Positions 29,094 to 38,467 of a stretch of DNA of 64,000 nt are shown here, piece after piece (position 1 is the stretch's first letter; every line of letters begins with the position of its first letter). Origin of the DNA: Tardiphaga robiniae (GTDB lineage Bacteria; Pseudomonadota; Alphaproteobacteria; Rhizobiales; Xanthobacteraceae); the NCBI RefSeq assembly GCF_013359755.1, contig NZ_JABMCJ010000094.1, positions 496,001-560,000 of the forward strand, read 5' to 3'. The notes under the pieces were generated by a model, which saw nothing but the letters and a program-made list of their open reading frames with translations, searched no databases and was not told the origin of the DNA. The position numbers and the translations under genes were made by a program.

Positions 29094-29702
29094 TCAGTAG
29101 CCGACGGTGAACCGCTTGCGCGTATGCGCAGGCGTCTCGATCTCGTCGGCCATTGCGATGGCATAATCCTCAAAGGAAATGCTGCTGCCCTTGTCGTTGG
29201 CGAGCAGTTGATCGCCGCCAAGCCGGAATGTCCCGGTGCGCTCGCCCGGGATGAACAGGGCCGAGGGCGACAGGAAGGTCCAGTTGAGCTCCTTGTCGTG
29301 GCGCAGGATGTCGAGGAACAGGCCGCCCACCGCGGCCTCGGCCCGGTATTCCGCCGGAAATCCCGGGGTCTCGATCAGCTTCAGGCCGGGAGCGACTTCG
29401 AGGCTGCCGGCGCCGCCGACCACCAAATAGCGCGGAACGCCCGCCGCCTTCACGGCCGCGATCAGCTTGTGCGGGTCGCTGACGAGGAAATGGATCGCGC
29501 TGACGGCGACGTCGTGGCCCTTCAGGGCGGCAGTGAGACCGGCAACATCGTTGGCGTCGGCCTTCAGTGGCGTCACCCCGGCCAGAACAGGGGCTTTCTC
29601 CGGGTTGCGGGCGATGGCGGTGACGGTATGACCGCGGCGGGACAGTTCAGCGACAATCTGCGAGCCGGCGCGGCCGGTGGCGCCGATCAGGGCGATTTTC
29701 AT
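29094..29702 (-). CDS. NAD(P)-binding oxidoreductase, NmrA/atypical SDR-like
   Basis: 202 residues from the ATG at 29702; an in-frame ATG at 29744 would add 14 residues before the canonical start MKIALIGATG. The Rossmann loop GATGRAG, the region VVGGAGSLEV and the later LNWTFLSPSALF fit the YwnB/BLVRB-like atypical short-chain group. It probably reduces a small carbonyl or flavin-type substrate with NAD(P)H. It diverges from an HxlR regulator 105 bases away, a common redox-regulated pair. A decayed pair of similar gene types lies at 32852-33219. Confidence 0.88.
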   Translation of the reverse strand: MKIALIGATGRAGSQIVAELSRRGHTVTAIARNPEKAPVLAGVTPLKADANDVAGLTAALKGHDVAVSAIHFLVSDPHKLIAAVKAAGVPRYLVVGGAGSLEVAPGLKLIETPGFPAEYRAEAAVGGLFLDILRHDKELNWTFLSPSALFIPGERTGTFRLGGDQLLANDKGSSISFEDYAIAMADEIETPAHTRKRFTVGY

Positions 29703-29807
29703 TTGATATCTCCATGTAGTAACCAATAGAAACTTGCTATTCATTTCGGCAGTAGCTGTGAAGAAGGCACTTTTGCGTTAGCTGGTTACCCCGAGGAGAC
29801 CGCCGCC

Positions 29808-30218
29808 ATGCAGACCGATATCGAAAGCGCCGCCCAGCGCTGGAAAGCCGGCAACGTCTATGCGAGCAGCTGCCCAACCCGGCTGGTTCTGGACCGGATC
29901 GCCGATAAATGGGCGGTTCTGGTGCTTGGCCTGCTCACGGACGGCCCTGTTCGCTTCAACCAACTGCGGCGGCAGATCGAGGGAATCTCGCAGAAAATGC
30001 TGTCGCAGACCCTGAAAAGTCTGGAGCGCGATGGCCTGGTGAGCCGCAAGGCGATCCCCACCGTGCCGGTCACGGTCGAATATGCGATCACTCCGCTCGG
30101 ACGAACCCTGTCGGATACCGTCGATGCGCTGCGGGTCTGGGCTGAAAACCATATGGGCCAGGTGCTTGAGGCACAGCAGCACTATGATGCCGGCGGAACC
30201 CGGAGCGCGGCCGCCTGA
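29808..30218 (+). CDS. HxlR-family transcriptional regulator
   Basis: 136 residues with the HxlR winged helix: CPTRLVLDRIADKWAVLVLG, then FNQLRRQIEGISQKMLSQTL and the wing GLVSRKAIPTVPVTVEYAI. An N-terminal Cys (C23 in ASSCPTR) matches the redox-sensing cysteine of HypR/YodB-type members. It is divergent from the oxidoreductase gene, its likely target. The 105-base gap between them should hold the operator. Confidence 0.9.
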   Translation: MQTDIESAAQRWKAGNVYASSCPTRLVLDRIADKWAVLVLGLLTDGPVRFNQLRRQIEGISQKMLSQTLKSLERDGLVSRKAIPTVPVTVEYAITPLGRTLSDTVDALRVWAENHMGQVLEAQQHYDAGGTRSAAA

Positions 30219-30240
30219 CCAGGCGATCGCCCTGCAAACC

Positions 30241-30269
30241 TTGACTTATCGGGCTCCAGCACTGTAAAT
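30241..30269 (+). promoter_or_regulatory. Candidate sigma-70 promoter of ffh
   Basis: TTGACT (30241-30246), 17 bases, GTAAAT (30264-30269). The -35 element is near-consensus and the -10 element weaker. It lies about 150 bases before the ffh start. A CCGGTC/GACCGG hairpin follows near 30310-30328 in the leader. Confidence 0.45.
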
Positions 30270-30417
30270 CCCGCCACTTCTCGAAAAGTTCTCTTTTCGA
30301 CCCGCCGACCGGTCCTGGAGACCGGAGGTCAACGCCCGACAGCGCGATGCGCCCTCGGGCGCAAAAGTGTTTGGTTATTTGCCATCATGGGGATGGCACG
30401 AGCGGAAGCGACAATCG

Positions 30418-31935
30418 ATGTTCGACAGTCTGTCGGAACGGCTTGGCGGAATTCTCGATCGGCTCACCGGGCGCGGTGCGCTGTCGGAGGCTGATGTCGA
30501 TGCCGCCATGCGCGAAGTCCGCCGGGCGCTGCTCGAGGCCGACGTCTCGCTCGACGTGGTCCGCAGCTTCATTGATCGTGTCCGTGAACAGGCCATCGGC
30601 GCCACCGTCGTCAAGTCGGTCACCCCCGGCCAGATGGTCGTCAAGATCGTCCATGACGAGCTGGTCGCCACGCTCGGCGCCGACGGTGAAGGCGGCATCG
30701 ATCTGCAAGCCGTGCCACCCGTCGCCATCATGATGGTCGGTCTGCAGGGTTCCGGTAAAACCACCACCACTGCAAAGCTCGCCCGCCGTCTCACCCAGCG
30801 CGACAAGCGCAAGGTGCTGATGGCCTCGCTCGACGTCTATCGTCCGGCCGCCATGGAACAGCTCGCGGTGCTCGGCCGCGATCTCGACATCCAGACGCTG
30901 CCAATCGTCGAAGGGCAAAAGCCCGCTGACATCGCCAAGCGTGCGCTGTCGGCCGCCAAGCTTGGCGGTTACGACGTCGTGCTGCTCGACACCGCCGGTC
31001 GCACGACGCTCGACGAAGAGATGATGTCGGAAGCGATCGAGATCAAAGCGATCGCCAATCCGCATGAAGTGCTGCTGGTCGCGGATGCGTTGACCGGTCA
31101 GGACGCCGTCAATCTCGCGCGCTCCTTCAACGAACGCGTCGGCCTTACCGGCATCGCGCTCACGCGCGTCGACGGCGATGGCCGCGGTGGTGCTGCACTC
31201 TCGATGCGTGCGGTCACCGGCAAGCCGATCAAACTGATCGGCACCGGTGAAAAGACCGATGCACTGGAAGACTTCCATCCGAGCCGTATCGCCGGCCGCA
31301 TTCTCGGCATGGGCGACGTGGTGTCGCTGGTCGAGCGCGCTGCTGCGAATATCGACGCCGAGAAAGCTGCGCGCACTGCCGAGCGCATGCGCAAGGGTCA
31401 GTTCGATCTCACCGATATGCGTGAGCAGCTGATTCAGATGACCAATATGGGCGGTCTCTCCGGCCTGATGGGCATGATGCCCGGCATCGCCAAGATGAAG
31501 AACCAGATCGCCTCCGCCGGTCTCGATGACCGCGTGGTGAAGCGCCAGATCGCAGTCATCGATTCGATGACGCGTCAGGAGCGCAAGAATCCCGACATCC
31601 TCAAGGCCAGCCGCAAGAAGCGTATCGCTGCCGGTGCCGGCCTCAAGGTCGAGGAAGTCAACAAGGTGCTGAAGATGCACCGGAACATGGCCGACATGAT
31701 GAAGGCCATGGGCTCCGGCAAGCGCGGCCCGATGGCCGGCATCGCGCAGGCCATGGGCTTCGGCGGCGGTGGCATGCCGTCGCCCGAACAGATGAAGGCG
31801 ATGGCCGAGAAGATGCCGGGCGGGATGCCGCAGGGTATGCCGTCATTGCCAAAAGATTTCCCGGGCCTGTCGGGCCTGGGCAAACCGACGCTGCCGGGAC
31901 TCGGCGGCTTTCCCGGTCTCGGGAAAAAGAAATAA
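30418..31935 (+). CDS. ffh: Signal recognition particle protein Ffh
   Basis: 505 residues from the ATG at 30418; an upstream ATG in frame (30367) would add residues before the canonical MFDSLSERL. NG domain motifs: GLQGSGKTTTTAKLA, LLDTAGRT and TRVDGDGRGG. The Met-rich M domain runs from about residue 310 (MREQLIQMTNMGGLSGLMGM) to the Gly/Met/Pro-rich tail that binds 4.5S RNA and signal sequences. It heads ffh-rpsP-rimM-trmD-rplS. Confidence 0.97.
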   Translation: MFDSLSERLGGILDRLTGRGALSEADVDAAMREVRRALLEADVSLDVVRSFIDRVREQAIGATVVKSVTPGQMVVKIVHDELVATLGADGEGGIDLQAVPPVAIMMVGLQGSGKTTTTAKLARRLTQRDKRKVLMASLDVYRPAAMEQLAVLGRDLDIQTLPIVEGQKPADIAKRALSAAKLGGYDVVLLDTAGRTTLDEEMMSEAIEIKAIANPHEVLLVADALTGQDAVNLARSFNERVGLTGIALTRVDGDGRGGAALSMRAVTGKPIKLIGTGEKTDALEDFHPSRIAGRILGMGDVVSLVERAAANIDAEKAARTAERMRKGQFDLTDMREQLIQMTNMGGLSGLMGMMPGIAKMKNQIASAGLDDRVVKRQIAVIDSMTRQERKNPDILKASRKKRIAAGAGLKVEEVNKVLKMHRNMADMMKAMGSGKRGPMAGIAQAMGFGGGGMPSPEQMKAMAEKMPGGMPQGMPSLPKDFPGLSGLGKPTLPGLGGFPGLGKKK

Positions 31936-31984
31936 CGCGACCCATTCAACTCACATTCAAATCGAACACACTTAGGAGAATCCC

Positions 31985-32317
31985 ATGTCCGTCGTTATCC
32001 GCCTCGCCCGTGCAGGCACCAAGAAGCGCCCCGTCTATCACGTCGTCGTCGCCGACTCGCGTTTTCCCCGCGATGGCCGCTTCATCGAGCGTCTTGGCTA
32101 CTTCAATCCGCTGCTCGCCAAGGACAATGAGCTGCGCCTGAAGCTCGACCTCGACAAGACCAAGGCCTGGATCGCCAAGGGCGCACAGCCGTCGGATCGC
32201 GTGGCTCGCTTCCTCGACGCCGCTGGCGTTCAGAAGCGCGAAGCCCGCAACAATCCCGAGAAGGCCGTGCCGCGCAAGGAGCGCAAGGCCAACGCTGAAG
32301 CCGCCGCCAAGAAGTAA
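31985..32317 (+). CDS. rpsP: 30S ribosomal protein S16
   Basis: 110 residues. The conserved N-terminus ([20 protein letters not shown]) and [11 protein letters not shown] identify S16. A Lys/Ala-rich tail follows. TAGGAGAA lies just before the start. S16 is needed early in 30S assembly. It is followed by rimM six bases later, consistent with one transcript. Confidence 0.98.
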   Translation: MSVVIRLARAGTKKRPVYHVVVADSRFPRDGRFIERLGYFNPLLAKDNELRLKLDLDKTKAWIAKGAQPSDRVARFLDAAGVQKREARNNPEKAVPRKERKANAEAAAKK

Positions 32318-32323
32318 GGCGGA

Positions 32324-32848
32324 ATGACCTCCGCGCAAATCTGCGTCGCGCGCATCGGCGCGCCGCATGGTGTGCGCGGTCAGGTCCGGCTGTGGACCTT
32401 CACCGAAGATCCATTCGCCGTGTGCGACTACGGTCCGCTTGCCACCAAGGACGGTAAGCGGAGTTTCGAGGTCGATGATGTGCGCGAGGCCAAGGGTCAT
32501 CTGGTCGCGACGCTGAAAGGCGTCGCGTCCCGCGAAGACGCCGAGCGCCTCAATGGCGTCGAGCTCTATGTGGCGCGCGACGCGCTGCCCGACACCGAAG
32601 ACGATGAATATTACCACGCCGACCTGATCGGCCTCGCTGCGGTCAATGCCGCGGGCGATGCGATCGGCCGTGTCGTCGGTATCCATAATTTCGGCGCCGG
32701 CGATATCATCGAGATCGCGCCGCTAGAGGGCGCGACCCTGCTGTTGCCGTTCACCAATGCGGTGGTGCCGACCGTTGACCTCGCGGCGGGCCATGTCGTG
32801 ATCGAATTGCCCGGTGAGATTATCGGCGACGACCCCACCGCGGCGTAA
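32324..32848 (+). CDS. rimM: 16S rRNA processing protein RimM
   Basis: 174 residues. The N-terminal beta-barrel starts [18 protein letters not shown], and the PRC-barrel half contains YYHADLIGL and [15 protein letters not shown]. RimM helps 30S head assembly around S19. In relatives trmD usually follows directly; here a 420-base decayed segment lies between, though the genes may still be co-transcribed. Confidence 0.96.
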   Translation: MTSAQICVARIGAPHGVRGQVRLWTFTEDPFAVCDYGPLATKDGKRSFEVDDVREAKGHLVATLKGVASREDAERLNGVELYVARDALPDTEDDEYYHADLIGLAAVNAAGDAIGRVVGIHNFGAGDIIEIAPLEGATLLLPFTNAVVPTVDLAAGHVVIELPGEIIGDDPTAA

Positions 32849-32851
32849 GGC

Positions 32852-33109
32852 TTACGCTTTCAACGCTTCTGCAATCGTTGTTGCGAACGGCGTCGTCTTC
32901 CGCCCGATCAGCTTACTCAGCGTATGGCTGTCATCGAACAGCGCGCCGTCGGCTGCCGCCGTGTTTGACGTCGCGATCAGCTCCGCGAGTTCTTCCGGAA
33001 GGCCCGCATTGAGCATGATGGCCTTGAATTCGGCTTCCGGCAGACGAACGTATGGGACTGTTTTGTCGCTCTGCTTTCGGTCGAATATCGGCTGTCGCCG
33101 CTGGGACAA
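32852..33109 (-). pseudogene. Remnant: C-terminal part of an NmrA-type NAD(P)-dependent oxidoreductase
   Basis: An 85-codon frame whose last 67 or so codons (from about 33058 to 32852) read as the C-terminal end of an NmrA/YtfG-type oxidoreductase: YVRLPEAEFKAIMLNAGLPE, then ELIATSNTAAADGALFDDS and SKLIGRKTTPFA. The Rossmann N-terminus with its glycine loop is absent and the first 17 codons look unrelated. It therefore cannot bind NAD(P) and is a 3' fragment. It is joined to the 3' remnant of a divergent HxlR gene at 33080. Confidence 0.75.
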
Positions 33110-33219
33110 TCGGCCCTCGGGCCGCTGGCCGGCCTGATCGACTGGGCTTCGCGGAGATCAAGGCCGCTCGCGCCGCCTTCGATGCCGGTGACACCAGCGA
33201 GCAGATGTCGGCGGCCTGA
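33080..33219 (+). pseudogene. Remnant: frameshifted C-terminal end of an HxlR-family regulator
   Basis: Reading from 33080 gives VEYRLSPLGQSALGPLAGLI then DWA, the HxlR wing and last helix (compare TVEYAITPLGRTL in the intact regulator at 29808). After DWA the frame breaks; the next frame continues FAEIKAARAAFDAGDTSEQM and stops at 33217-33219, a plausible HxlR tail. The DNA-binding helices are missing. About 20 bases separate it from the oxidoreductase remnant on the other strand. Confidence 0.72.
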
Positions 33220-33271
33220 CGCGGCGATCGCCGGGGTTTGACGCCTCGCGCCGGACGCGCGATGGAAGGCC

Positions 33272-34030
33272 ATGACTTCCGATCCTTCATCCGCGCCATG
33301 GCGCGCGACGGTGCTGACGCTGTTTCCGGAGATGTTTCCGGGCCCGCTGGGCATCAGCCTTGCCGGCAAGGCGCTGGCTTCCGGCCTGTGGGCGCTGGAG
33401 GCGCGGGACATCCGCGCCTCGGCCACCGACAAGCATCGCAGCGTCGATGACACGCCTGCCGGCGGCGGACCGGGCATGGTGCTGCGCGCCGATGTGCTGG
33501 CGGCGGCGATCGATGCGGTGGATACGCAGGACCGTCCCAGGCTGGTGATGAGCCCGCGCGGTCGGCCATTGACCCAGGCGCGGGTGGTGGAGCTGGCGGC
33601 CGGGCCGGGGCCATTGATCGTCTGCGGCCGCTTCGAGGGCATCGACCAGCGGGTCATCGACGCCCGGGCGCTCGAGGAAGTCTCGATCGGCGATTACGTG
33701 CTGTCCGGCGGCGAAATCGCCGCCATGACGCTGATTGATGCCTGTGTGCGGCTTTTGCCGGGGGTCATGGGCAAACTGGCTTCGGGGACCGACGAGAGTT
33801 TCTCCGATGGGCTACTGGAATACCCGCAATATACCCGCCCGCAGGTTTTCGAGGGCAGCCCCATCCCGGATGTCTTGATTTCGGGCGACCACGCGAAGGT
33901 TGCCAAATGGCGACTGGCCGAGGCGGAGGCGCTTACCCAGGAGCGCCGGCCCGATTTATGGGCGGCTCGCCCGAAAGCCCCGGAATCGGGCAGAAAGCGA
34001 AAACCGCCAAAAATCACGACGGGTGAGTGA
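33272..34030 (+). CDS. trmD: tRNA (guanine(37)-N1)-methyltransferase TrmD
   Basis: 252 residues. The trefoil-knot SAM-binding region is present: [25 protein letters not shown] and [14 protein letters not shown]. TrmD methylates G37 of several tRNAs to prevent frameshifting. The N-terminus is a few residues longer than usual before the conserved [12 protein letters not shown]. It precedes rplS by about 120 bases. Confidence 0.97.
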   Translation: MTSDPSSAPWRATVLTLFPEMFPGPLGISLAGKALASGLWALEARDIRASATDKHRSVDDTPAGGGPGMVLRADVLAAAIDAVDTQDRPRLVMSPRGRPLTQARVVELAAGPGPLIVCGRFEGIDQRVIDARALEEVSIGDYVLSGGEIAAMTLIDACVRLLPGVMGKLASGTDESFSDGLLEYPQYTRPQVFEGSPIPDVLISGDHAKVAKWRLAEAEALTQERRPDLWAARPKAPESGRKRKPPKITTGE

Positions 34031-34152
34031 CAGAGACGGGTGACAACGGCTTCGCTTTCCCGTATAGCAGCGCCAAATCCGTGCAATGGCAGGGTAAGAG
34101 TTTCGAGCGCAGCCCGCGCAACGTCTGGGCGCGCCGCTGATGGAGATTTTCG

Positions 34153-34551
34153 ATGAACCTGATTCAGACGCTTGAAAAAGAGCAGTTCGACCGCCTTTCC
34201 GCCACCAAGTCGATCCCGGAATTCGGTCCCGGCGACACCCTCATCGTCAACGTGAAAGTTGTCGAAGGCGAGCGCTCCCGCGTGCAGGCCTATGAAGGCG
34301 TCTGCATCGGCCGCAATGGCGGTGGCATCAATGAGAGCTTCACCGTTCGCAAGATTTCCTACGGCGAGGGTGTCGAGCGCGTGTTCCCGCTGCTCTCCCC
34401 GATGATCGACTCGATCAAGGTTGTGCGTCGCGGCAAGGTGCGTCGCGCCAAGCTGTATTACCTGCGCGATCTGCGCGGCAAGTCGGCCCGCATCGTCGAG
34501 AAGAAGACCGAGCGTCCGGCCAAGGTCGCTGCTACGGCTGCTGCCAAGTAA
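34153..34551 (+). CDS. rplS: 50S ribosomal protein L19
   Basis: 132 residues. [40 protein letters not shown] and [20 protein letters not shown] are standard L19 blocks; an Ala/Lys-rich tail ends it. L19 sits at the 30S-50S interface. It closes the ffh-rplS block and is followed by a strong terminator. Confidence 0.98.
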   Translation: MNLIQTLEKEQFDRLSATKSIPEFGPGDTLIVNVKVVEGERSRVQAYEGVCIGRNGGGINESFTVRKISYGEGVERVFPLLSPMIDSIKVVRRGKVRRAKLYYLRDLRGKSARIVEKKTERPAKVAATAAAK

Positions 34552-34578
34552 TTTTCCGCACCATCGAATGTGCGAGGC

Positions 34579-34608
34579 GAAAAGCGCGGCGCAAGCCGCG
34601 CTTTTTTG
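34579..34608 (+). terminator. Intrinsic terminator after rplS
   Basis: AAAGCGCGGC (34581-34590), loop GCAA, GCCGCGCTTT (34595-34604), then further T residues to 34607. It separates the ribosomal block from leuC. Confidence 0.92.
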
Positions 34609-34663
34609 TTACGTGAAGACTGCATACCTCCGTCGCATTGGCGTCGTGATCGCTGAGTGCTAT

Positions 34664-34813
34664 ATGACTGGAATGTTTCTAGACCTGCACCAGCACGCTT
34701 TGCGTATCGTCATCGACGATCATAGTCGGCTGCCCGGTCGCTTCTTCGGTCGCTTCACCACGTCGATCGTGGGCGCGCTTAGAAGCGCGTGAGCAATCTC
34801 ACGCGTTTCTTTT
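34664..34813 (+). promoter_or_regulatory. Candidate leuC leader with short frame and terminator-like hairpin
   Basis: GAAGCGCGTGAG (34782-34793), loop CAAT, CTCACGCGTTTC (34798-34809) and TTTT form a 12-bp terminator-type stem about 90 bases before leuC. A 42-codon frame (ATG at 34664) ends with TGA at 34790-34792, inside the first arm of the stem. It has five Leu codons but no Leu run, so a classical leucine attenuator is not proven. No other gene is seen between 34611 and 34904. Confidence 0.4.
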
Positions 34814-34904
34814 CCCGTTTCTCAGTTGCGCGCTTTGCGCCGCCGATGCGGCAATCGTTTAGCAGCACGCAACTGGCCCACGTTTTCTTTCGAGGCCTGA
34901 TCTC

Positions 34905-36320
34905 ATGACTGATTCTGCAAAGCCGACCACCCTGTACGACAAGATCTGGAACGACCATCTGGTCGAGGAAGCCGCCGACGGCACCTGCCTGCTCTATATC
35001 GATCGCCATCTGGTGCACGAAGTGACGAGCCCGCAGGCATTCGAAGGCCTGCGCGCCGCCGGCCGCCGTGTGCATGCGCCGGAGAAGACGCTCGCGGTCG
35101 TCGATCACAACGTGCCGACCACCGATCGCACCAAGCCCAATCCCGATCCGGAATCGACCGAGCAGATCGCGACTTTGGCCGAGAACGTGCGCGAGTTCGG
35201 CATCGAATATTACAACGAGTTCGACAAGCGCCAGGGCATCGTCCACGTCATCGGTCCCGAGCAGGGTTTTACGCTGCCGGGCACGACGATCGTTTGCGGT
35301 GACAGCCACACCTCGACGCACGGCGCATTCGGCGCGCTGGCGCATGGCATTGGCACGTCGGAAGTCGAGCACGTGCTGGCGACGCAGACGCTGATCCAGA
35401 AGAAGGCGAAGAACATGCGCGCTACCGTCGACGGCAAATTGCCTGACGGCGTCACCGGCAAGGACATCATCCTGGCCATCATCGGCGAGATCGGCACCGC
35501 CGGCGGCACCGGCTATGTGCTGGAATATGCCGGCGAGGCGATTCGTGCGCTGTCGATGGAAGGCCGCATGACGGTCTGCAACATGTCGATCGAAGGCGGC
35601 GCCCGTGCCGGCCTGATCGCACCTGACGAGAAGGCCTATGAATTCCTGAAAGGTCGCCCGATGTCGCCGAAAGGCGAGATGTGGGAACAGGCCGTGCGCT
35701 ACTGGGAAACACTGCGCTCCGACGAAGGCGCGCATTTCGATCACGAGATCCGTCTCGATGCGGCGAAGCTGCCGCCCATCGTCACCTGGGGTACCTCGCC
35801 CGAGGACGTCATCTCGATCACCGGCAAGGTGCCGAATCCCGCTGACATCGCTGATGAAGCAAAGCGTCTCTCCAAGGAGCGCGCGCTGGCCTATATGGGC
35901 CTGACGGCAGGCACCAAGATCACCGACATCAAGCTGGATCGTGTGTTCATCGGCTCCTGCACCAATGGCCGCATCGAGGACTTGCGCGCCGCGGCCAAGG
36001 TCGTCGACGGCAAGACCGTCAATGGTCATGTCTCGGCGATGATCGTGCCGGGCTCGGGTCTGGTGAAGGAACAGGCGGAAGCCGAAGGTCTCGACAAGAT
36101 ATTCCTGAAGGCCGGCTTCGAATGGCGCGAGCCGGGCTGCTCCATGTGCTTGGCGATGAACCCCGACAAGCTGGCGCCGGAAGAACGCTGCGCCGCCACC
36201 TCGAACCGCAACTTCGAGGGTCGTCAGGGCCACAAGGGCCGTACCCATCTGGTGTCGCCGGCGATGGCGGCTGCGGCTGCGATCGCGGGGCACTTCGTCG
36301 ATATCAGGGAGTGGCACTGA
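34905..36320 (+). CDS. leuC: 3-isopropylmalate dehydratase large subunit
   Basis: 471 residues of the aconitase fold. The iron-sulfur ligands are in IGSCTNGR and [10 protein letters not shown], and [13 protein letters not shown] is the substrate-binding signature. With LeuD it isomerises 2- to 3-isopropylmalate in leucine synthesis. The small subunit gene leuD lies about 5.2 kb downstream on the same strand rather than adjacent, with accessory genes between. The termination hairpin upstream may control it. Confidence 0.98.
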   Translation: MTDSAKPTTLYDKIWNDHLVEEAADGTCLLYIDRHLVHEVTSPQAFEGLRAAGRRVHAPEKTLAVVDHNVPTTDRTKPNPDPESTEQIATLAENVREFGIEYYNEFDKRQGIVHVIGPEQGFTLPGTTIVCGDSHTSTHGAFGALAHGIGTSEVEHVLATQTLIQKKAKNMRATVDGKLPDGVTGKDIILAIIGEIGTAGGTGYVLEYAGEAIRALSMEGRMTVCNMSIEGGARAGLIAPDEKAYEFLKGRPMSPKGEMWEQAVRYWETLRSDEGAHFDHEIRLDAAKLPPIVTWGTSPEDVISITGKVPNPADIADEAKRLSKERALAYMGLTAGTKITDIKLDRVFIGSCTNGRIEDLRAAAKVVDGKTVNGHVSAMIVPGSGLVKEQAEAEGLDKIFLKAGFEWREPGCSMCLAMNPDKLAPEERCAATSNRNFEGRQGHKGRTHLVSPAMAAAAAIAGHFVDIREWH

Positions 36321-36322
36321 TC

Positions 36323-37087
36323 ATGACGATCGACGATGCCGAGGGACCAAAAAGGGGCTGGTTCACTCGCGTTGGGATAGCAGTACTCGTGATTGGATTG
36401 GGCGCCGCGTTGGCGTCCTTTCTTTTTGCGCCGTCCGAGACGAGTGCTTGGCTACAGAATCTTGGAAATATCGGCCAAGTAGTTTCTGGCATTTTTGCGC
36501 CCCTCGCCTTCGCAGGCGTGGTGATCGCTGTGATCCTTCAAAGCCGCGAGCTTAGGCTGCAGCGGGAAGAGTTGATGCTTACGCGCGAGGAGTTGAGGAA
36601 TACACGCGAGGTCTTCGAACTCCAGAAAGACGAGATGAAGCGGGCGGCTGATGAGAACCGCGAGCAAACACGGATAATGACGGAAAATCTCAGAAGCGAA
36701 GGTGACCGGCAAGTTTATGTCGAGGCTGATGTGCTGCTCTATTCTTTAGCGCTCTACATGGTTGCGAACGCGGATGAGCCCTCGGTATCGGGGTTTGGCT
36801 CTATATTTGGAATCTACAAAAATATCGCTGAAGGGTTGAATAAAAACAACTCCGATGGCGTTTTCCCCGTTGTCCGCAATCGACTGGAGTGGTTCCTTCG
36901 GGCCATGGAAGGAAAATCCGCTACCTTGAGTCCGAAGGCCGGGCCAATGATTGATTATTGTCGAGAGCAGCTATCGCTGCTTTGCGAGAGTGAAAAATTC
37001 TCTAGCAATACACTCGTTGCAACTAGGATAGAGTCGCTTGGCATAAGAACGATACTTAGTCTTATCCGGTCAGTAAAGGCGACTTAG
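36323..37087 (+). CDS. Membrane-anchored coiled-coil protein, unknown function
   Basis: 254 residues from the ATG at 36323, two bases after leuC. Two N-terminal membrane segments (about residues 16-36 and 52-72) are followed by a charged coiled coil (RELRLQREELMLTREELRNT and onward, about 75-125) and a soluble C-terminal domain. I do not recognise a named family, although the layout resembles DUF-type membrane proteins found near mobile DNA. The coding DNA is visibly richer in A and T than its neighbours, with ATA, AGA and TTA codons, suggesting recent acquisition. The position right behind leuC could allow read-through expression. Confidence 0.75.
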   Translation: MTIDDAEGPKRGWFTRVGIAVLVIGLGAALASFLFAPSETSAWLQNLGNIGQVVSGIFAPLAFAGVVIAVILQSRELRLQREELMLTREELRNTREVFELQKDEMKRAADENREQTRIMTENLRSEGDRQVYVEADVLLYSLALYMVANADEPSVSGFGSIFGIYKNIAEGLNKNNSDGVFPVVRNRLEWFLRAMEGKSATLSPKAGPMIDYCREQLSLLCESEKFSSNTLVATRIESLGIRTILSLIRSVKAT

Positions 37088-37107
37088 TTCTTTCACAAAT
37101 TTCAACG

Positions 37108-38295
37108 GTGCATTGCTGGTCTCTCTTGCCCACATTCCGCGCTAAACCCATAGATTTCACTGCCTCTGCCGCCCGACGCATCTGGCTGCGCGCGCAGCGG
37201 CTCGATACGCGGGCGCCGTTCGGTGATGGCGCGGAGGCCGTGAAGGCCGCTGTCCAACATCTCGGCTATGTGCAGATCGACACCATCAATGTGATCGAGC
37301 GCAGTCACCATCACATCCTGTTTTCACGGATCCCGAACTACAAACGCGCGGATCTCAGGCAGGCGCAGACGCACGACAAGAGCGTGTTCGAATACTGGAC
37401 CCATGCGCTGGCCTATGTGCCGACCGACGACATCGGCTTCTTCGTGCCGGACATGAAATATTATCGCCGTGAGGGCCATAGCTGGTTCGCTTCGGTGACA
37501 CCGGCGGACAAGCGCAAGGTCATGCGGTTGGCCAAGGCCGGCCCGTTGTCGATTCGCGATATCGATGACGATGTGCTGCGCGAGAAGGATCACGAATGGG
37601 CCAGCCGCAAGCCGTCAAAGCGGGCGCTGCAGCTCGCGTTTTATGAGGGGCATCTCACGATCTCCGAACGGCAGGGCATGCTGAAGACCTATGATCTTCT
37701 GCTGCGGCATTTCGGCTGGGAGACGCTGCCGAAAGCGGCGAGCGCTACGGAGAAATTCGCCTATCTGCTGAACCGCGCGCTGCGGTCGCAGGGCATCGTC
37801 AGTCTGGACTCGATCTGCCACCTGGATGCACCGAGCAAGGTCGGCATACGCAAGCTGATCGAGGCACGTATGCGTAAAGGCGAATTAGTGGCCGTTACGC
37901 TTGATGGCGCCGGCAAGCAGGAGCACTGGACGACGCCCGCGGCGATCGAGGACACCAGCCCGGGCGAAGCGGGGCTCGTGCATGTGCTGTCGCCATTCGA
38001 TCCCCTGGTGATCCAGCGCAAGCGGACCAATTTGTTCTTCGGGCATGACCATCGCTTCGAGGCCTATGTGCCGAAAGAAAAACGCCAGCTCGGCTACTTC
38101 GCACTGCCGGTGCTGGTGGATGATCAGATCGTTGCAGCGGTCGATCTCAAGACCGATCGGCAGAAGCGCAAATTGCTGATGCAGCAATGGAGCTGGGTCG
38201 GTGAGGGCACCAAGCCGAAAACACCGCGCAAGGAATGGAAGCGCCGCATCGAGGAAGAGCTCGGGCGGTTCGAGGCGTTTCAGCTCGGGGAGTGA
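37108..38295 (+). CDS. YcaQ/AlkX-like winged-helix DNA glycosylase
   Basis: 395 residues from the ATG at 37108; TTG at 37126 is an alternative, and neither has a strong ribosome site. HTH_42 family features: HLGYVQIDTINVIERSHHHI near the N-terminus, LSPFDPLVIQRKR and YFALPVLVDDQIVAAVDLK in the last third. The Q-I-D in VQIDT fits the QxD catalytic pattern of YcaQ-type glycosylases, which unhook interstrand crosslinks and excise alkylated bases. GC content is again typical of the chromosome. Confidence 0.85.
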   Translation: MHCWSLLPTFRAKPIDFTASAARRIWLRAQRLDTRAPFGDGAEAVKAAVQHLGYVQIDTINVIERSHHHILFSRIPNYKRADLRQAQTHDKSVFEYWTHALAYVPTDDIGFFVPDMKYYRREGHSWFASVTPADKRKVMRLAKAGPLSIRDIDDDVLREKDHEWASRKPSKRALQLAFYEGHLTISERQGMLKTYDLLLRHFGWETLPKAASATEKFAYLLNRALRSQGIVSLDSICHLDAPSKVGIRKLIEARMRKGELVAVTLDGAGKQEHWTTPAAIEDTSPGEAGLVHVLSPFDPLVIQRKRTNLFFGHDHRFEAYVPKEKRQLGYFALPVLVDDQIVAAVDLKTDRQKRKLLMQQWSWVGEGTKPKTPRKEWKRRIEEELGRFEAFQLGE

Positions 38296-38324
38296 GCTCC
38301 GGCGCGTGCACTACGCTCCGTCGT

Positions 38325-38428
38325 CACCCGCGGGCTTGACCCGCGGATCCACGTCTTGGCAACAAGCAAAGACGTGGATGGCCGGGACATCCAGCGAAGC
38401 CGCGCTTCGCGCTATGCCCGGCCATGAT
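38325..38428. repeat. Intergenic palindromic repeat, family C
   Basis: CACCCGCGGGCTTGACCCGC opens the element, GACGTGGATGGCCGGGACAT lies in the middle and GCCCGGCCATGATGG ends it, with a GCGAAGC/GCTTCGC inner hairpin. Same family as 14520-14636 and 27764-27903. It lies between the convergent glycosylase and Gly/His-rich protein genes. Confidence 0.75.
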
Positions 38429-38467
38429 GGAGTGTGTGGAGAGTCGCTTCAGTCAACCCGACCCATC

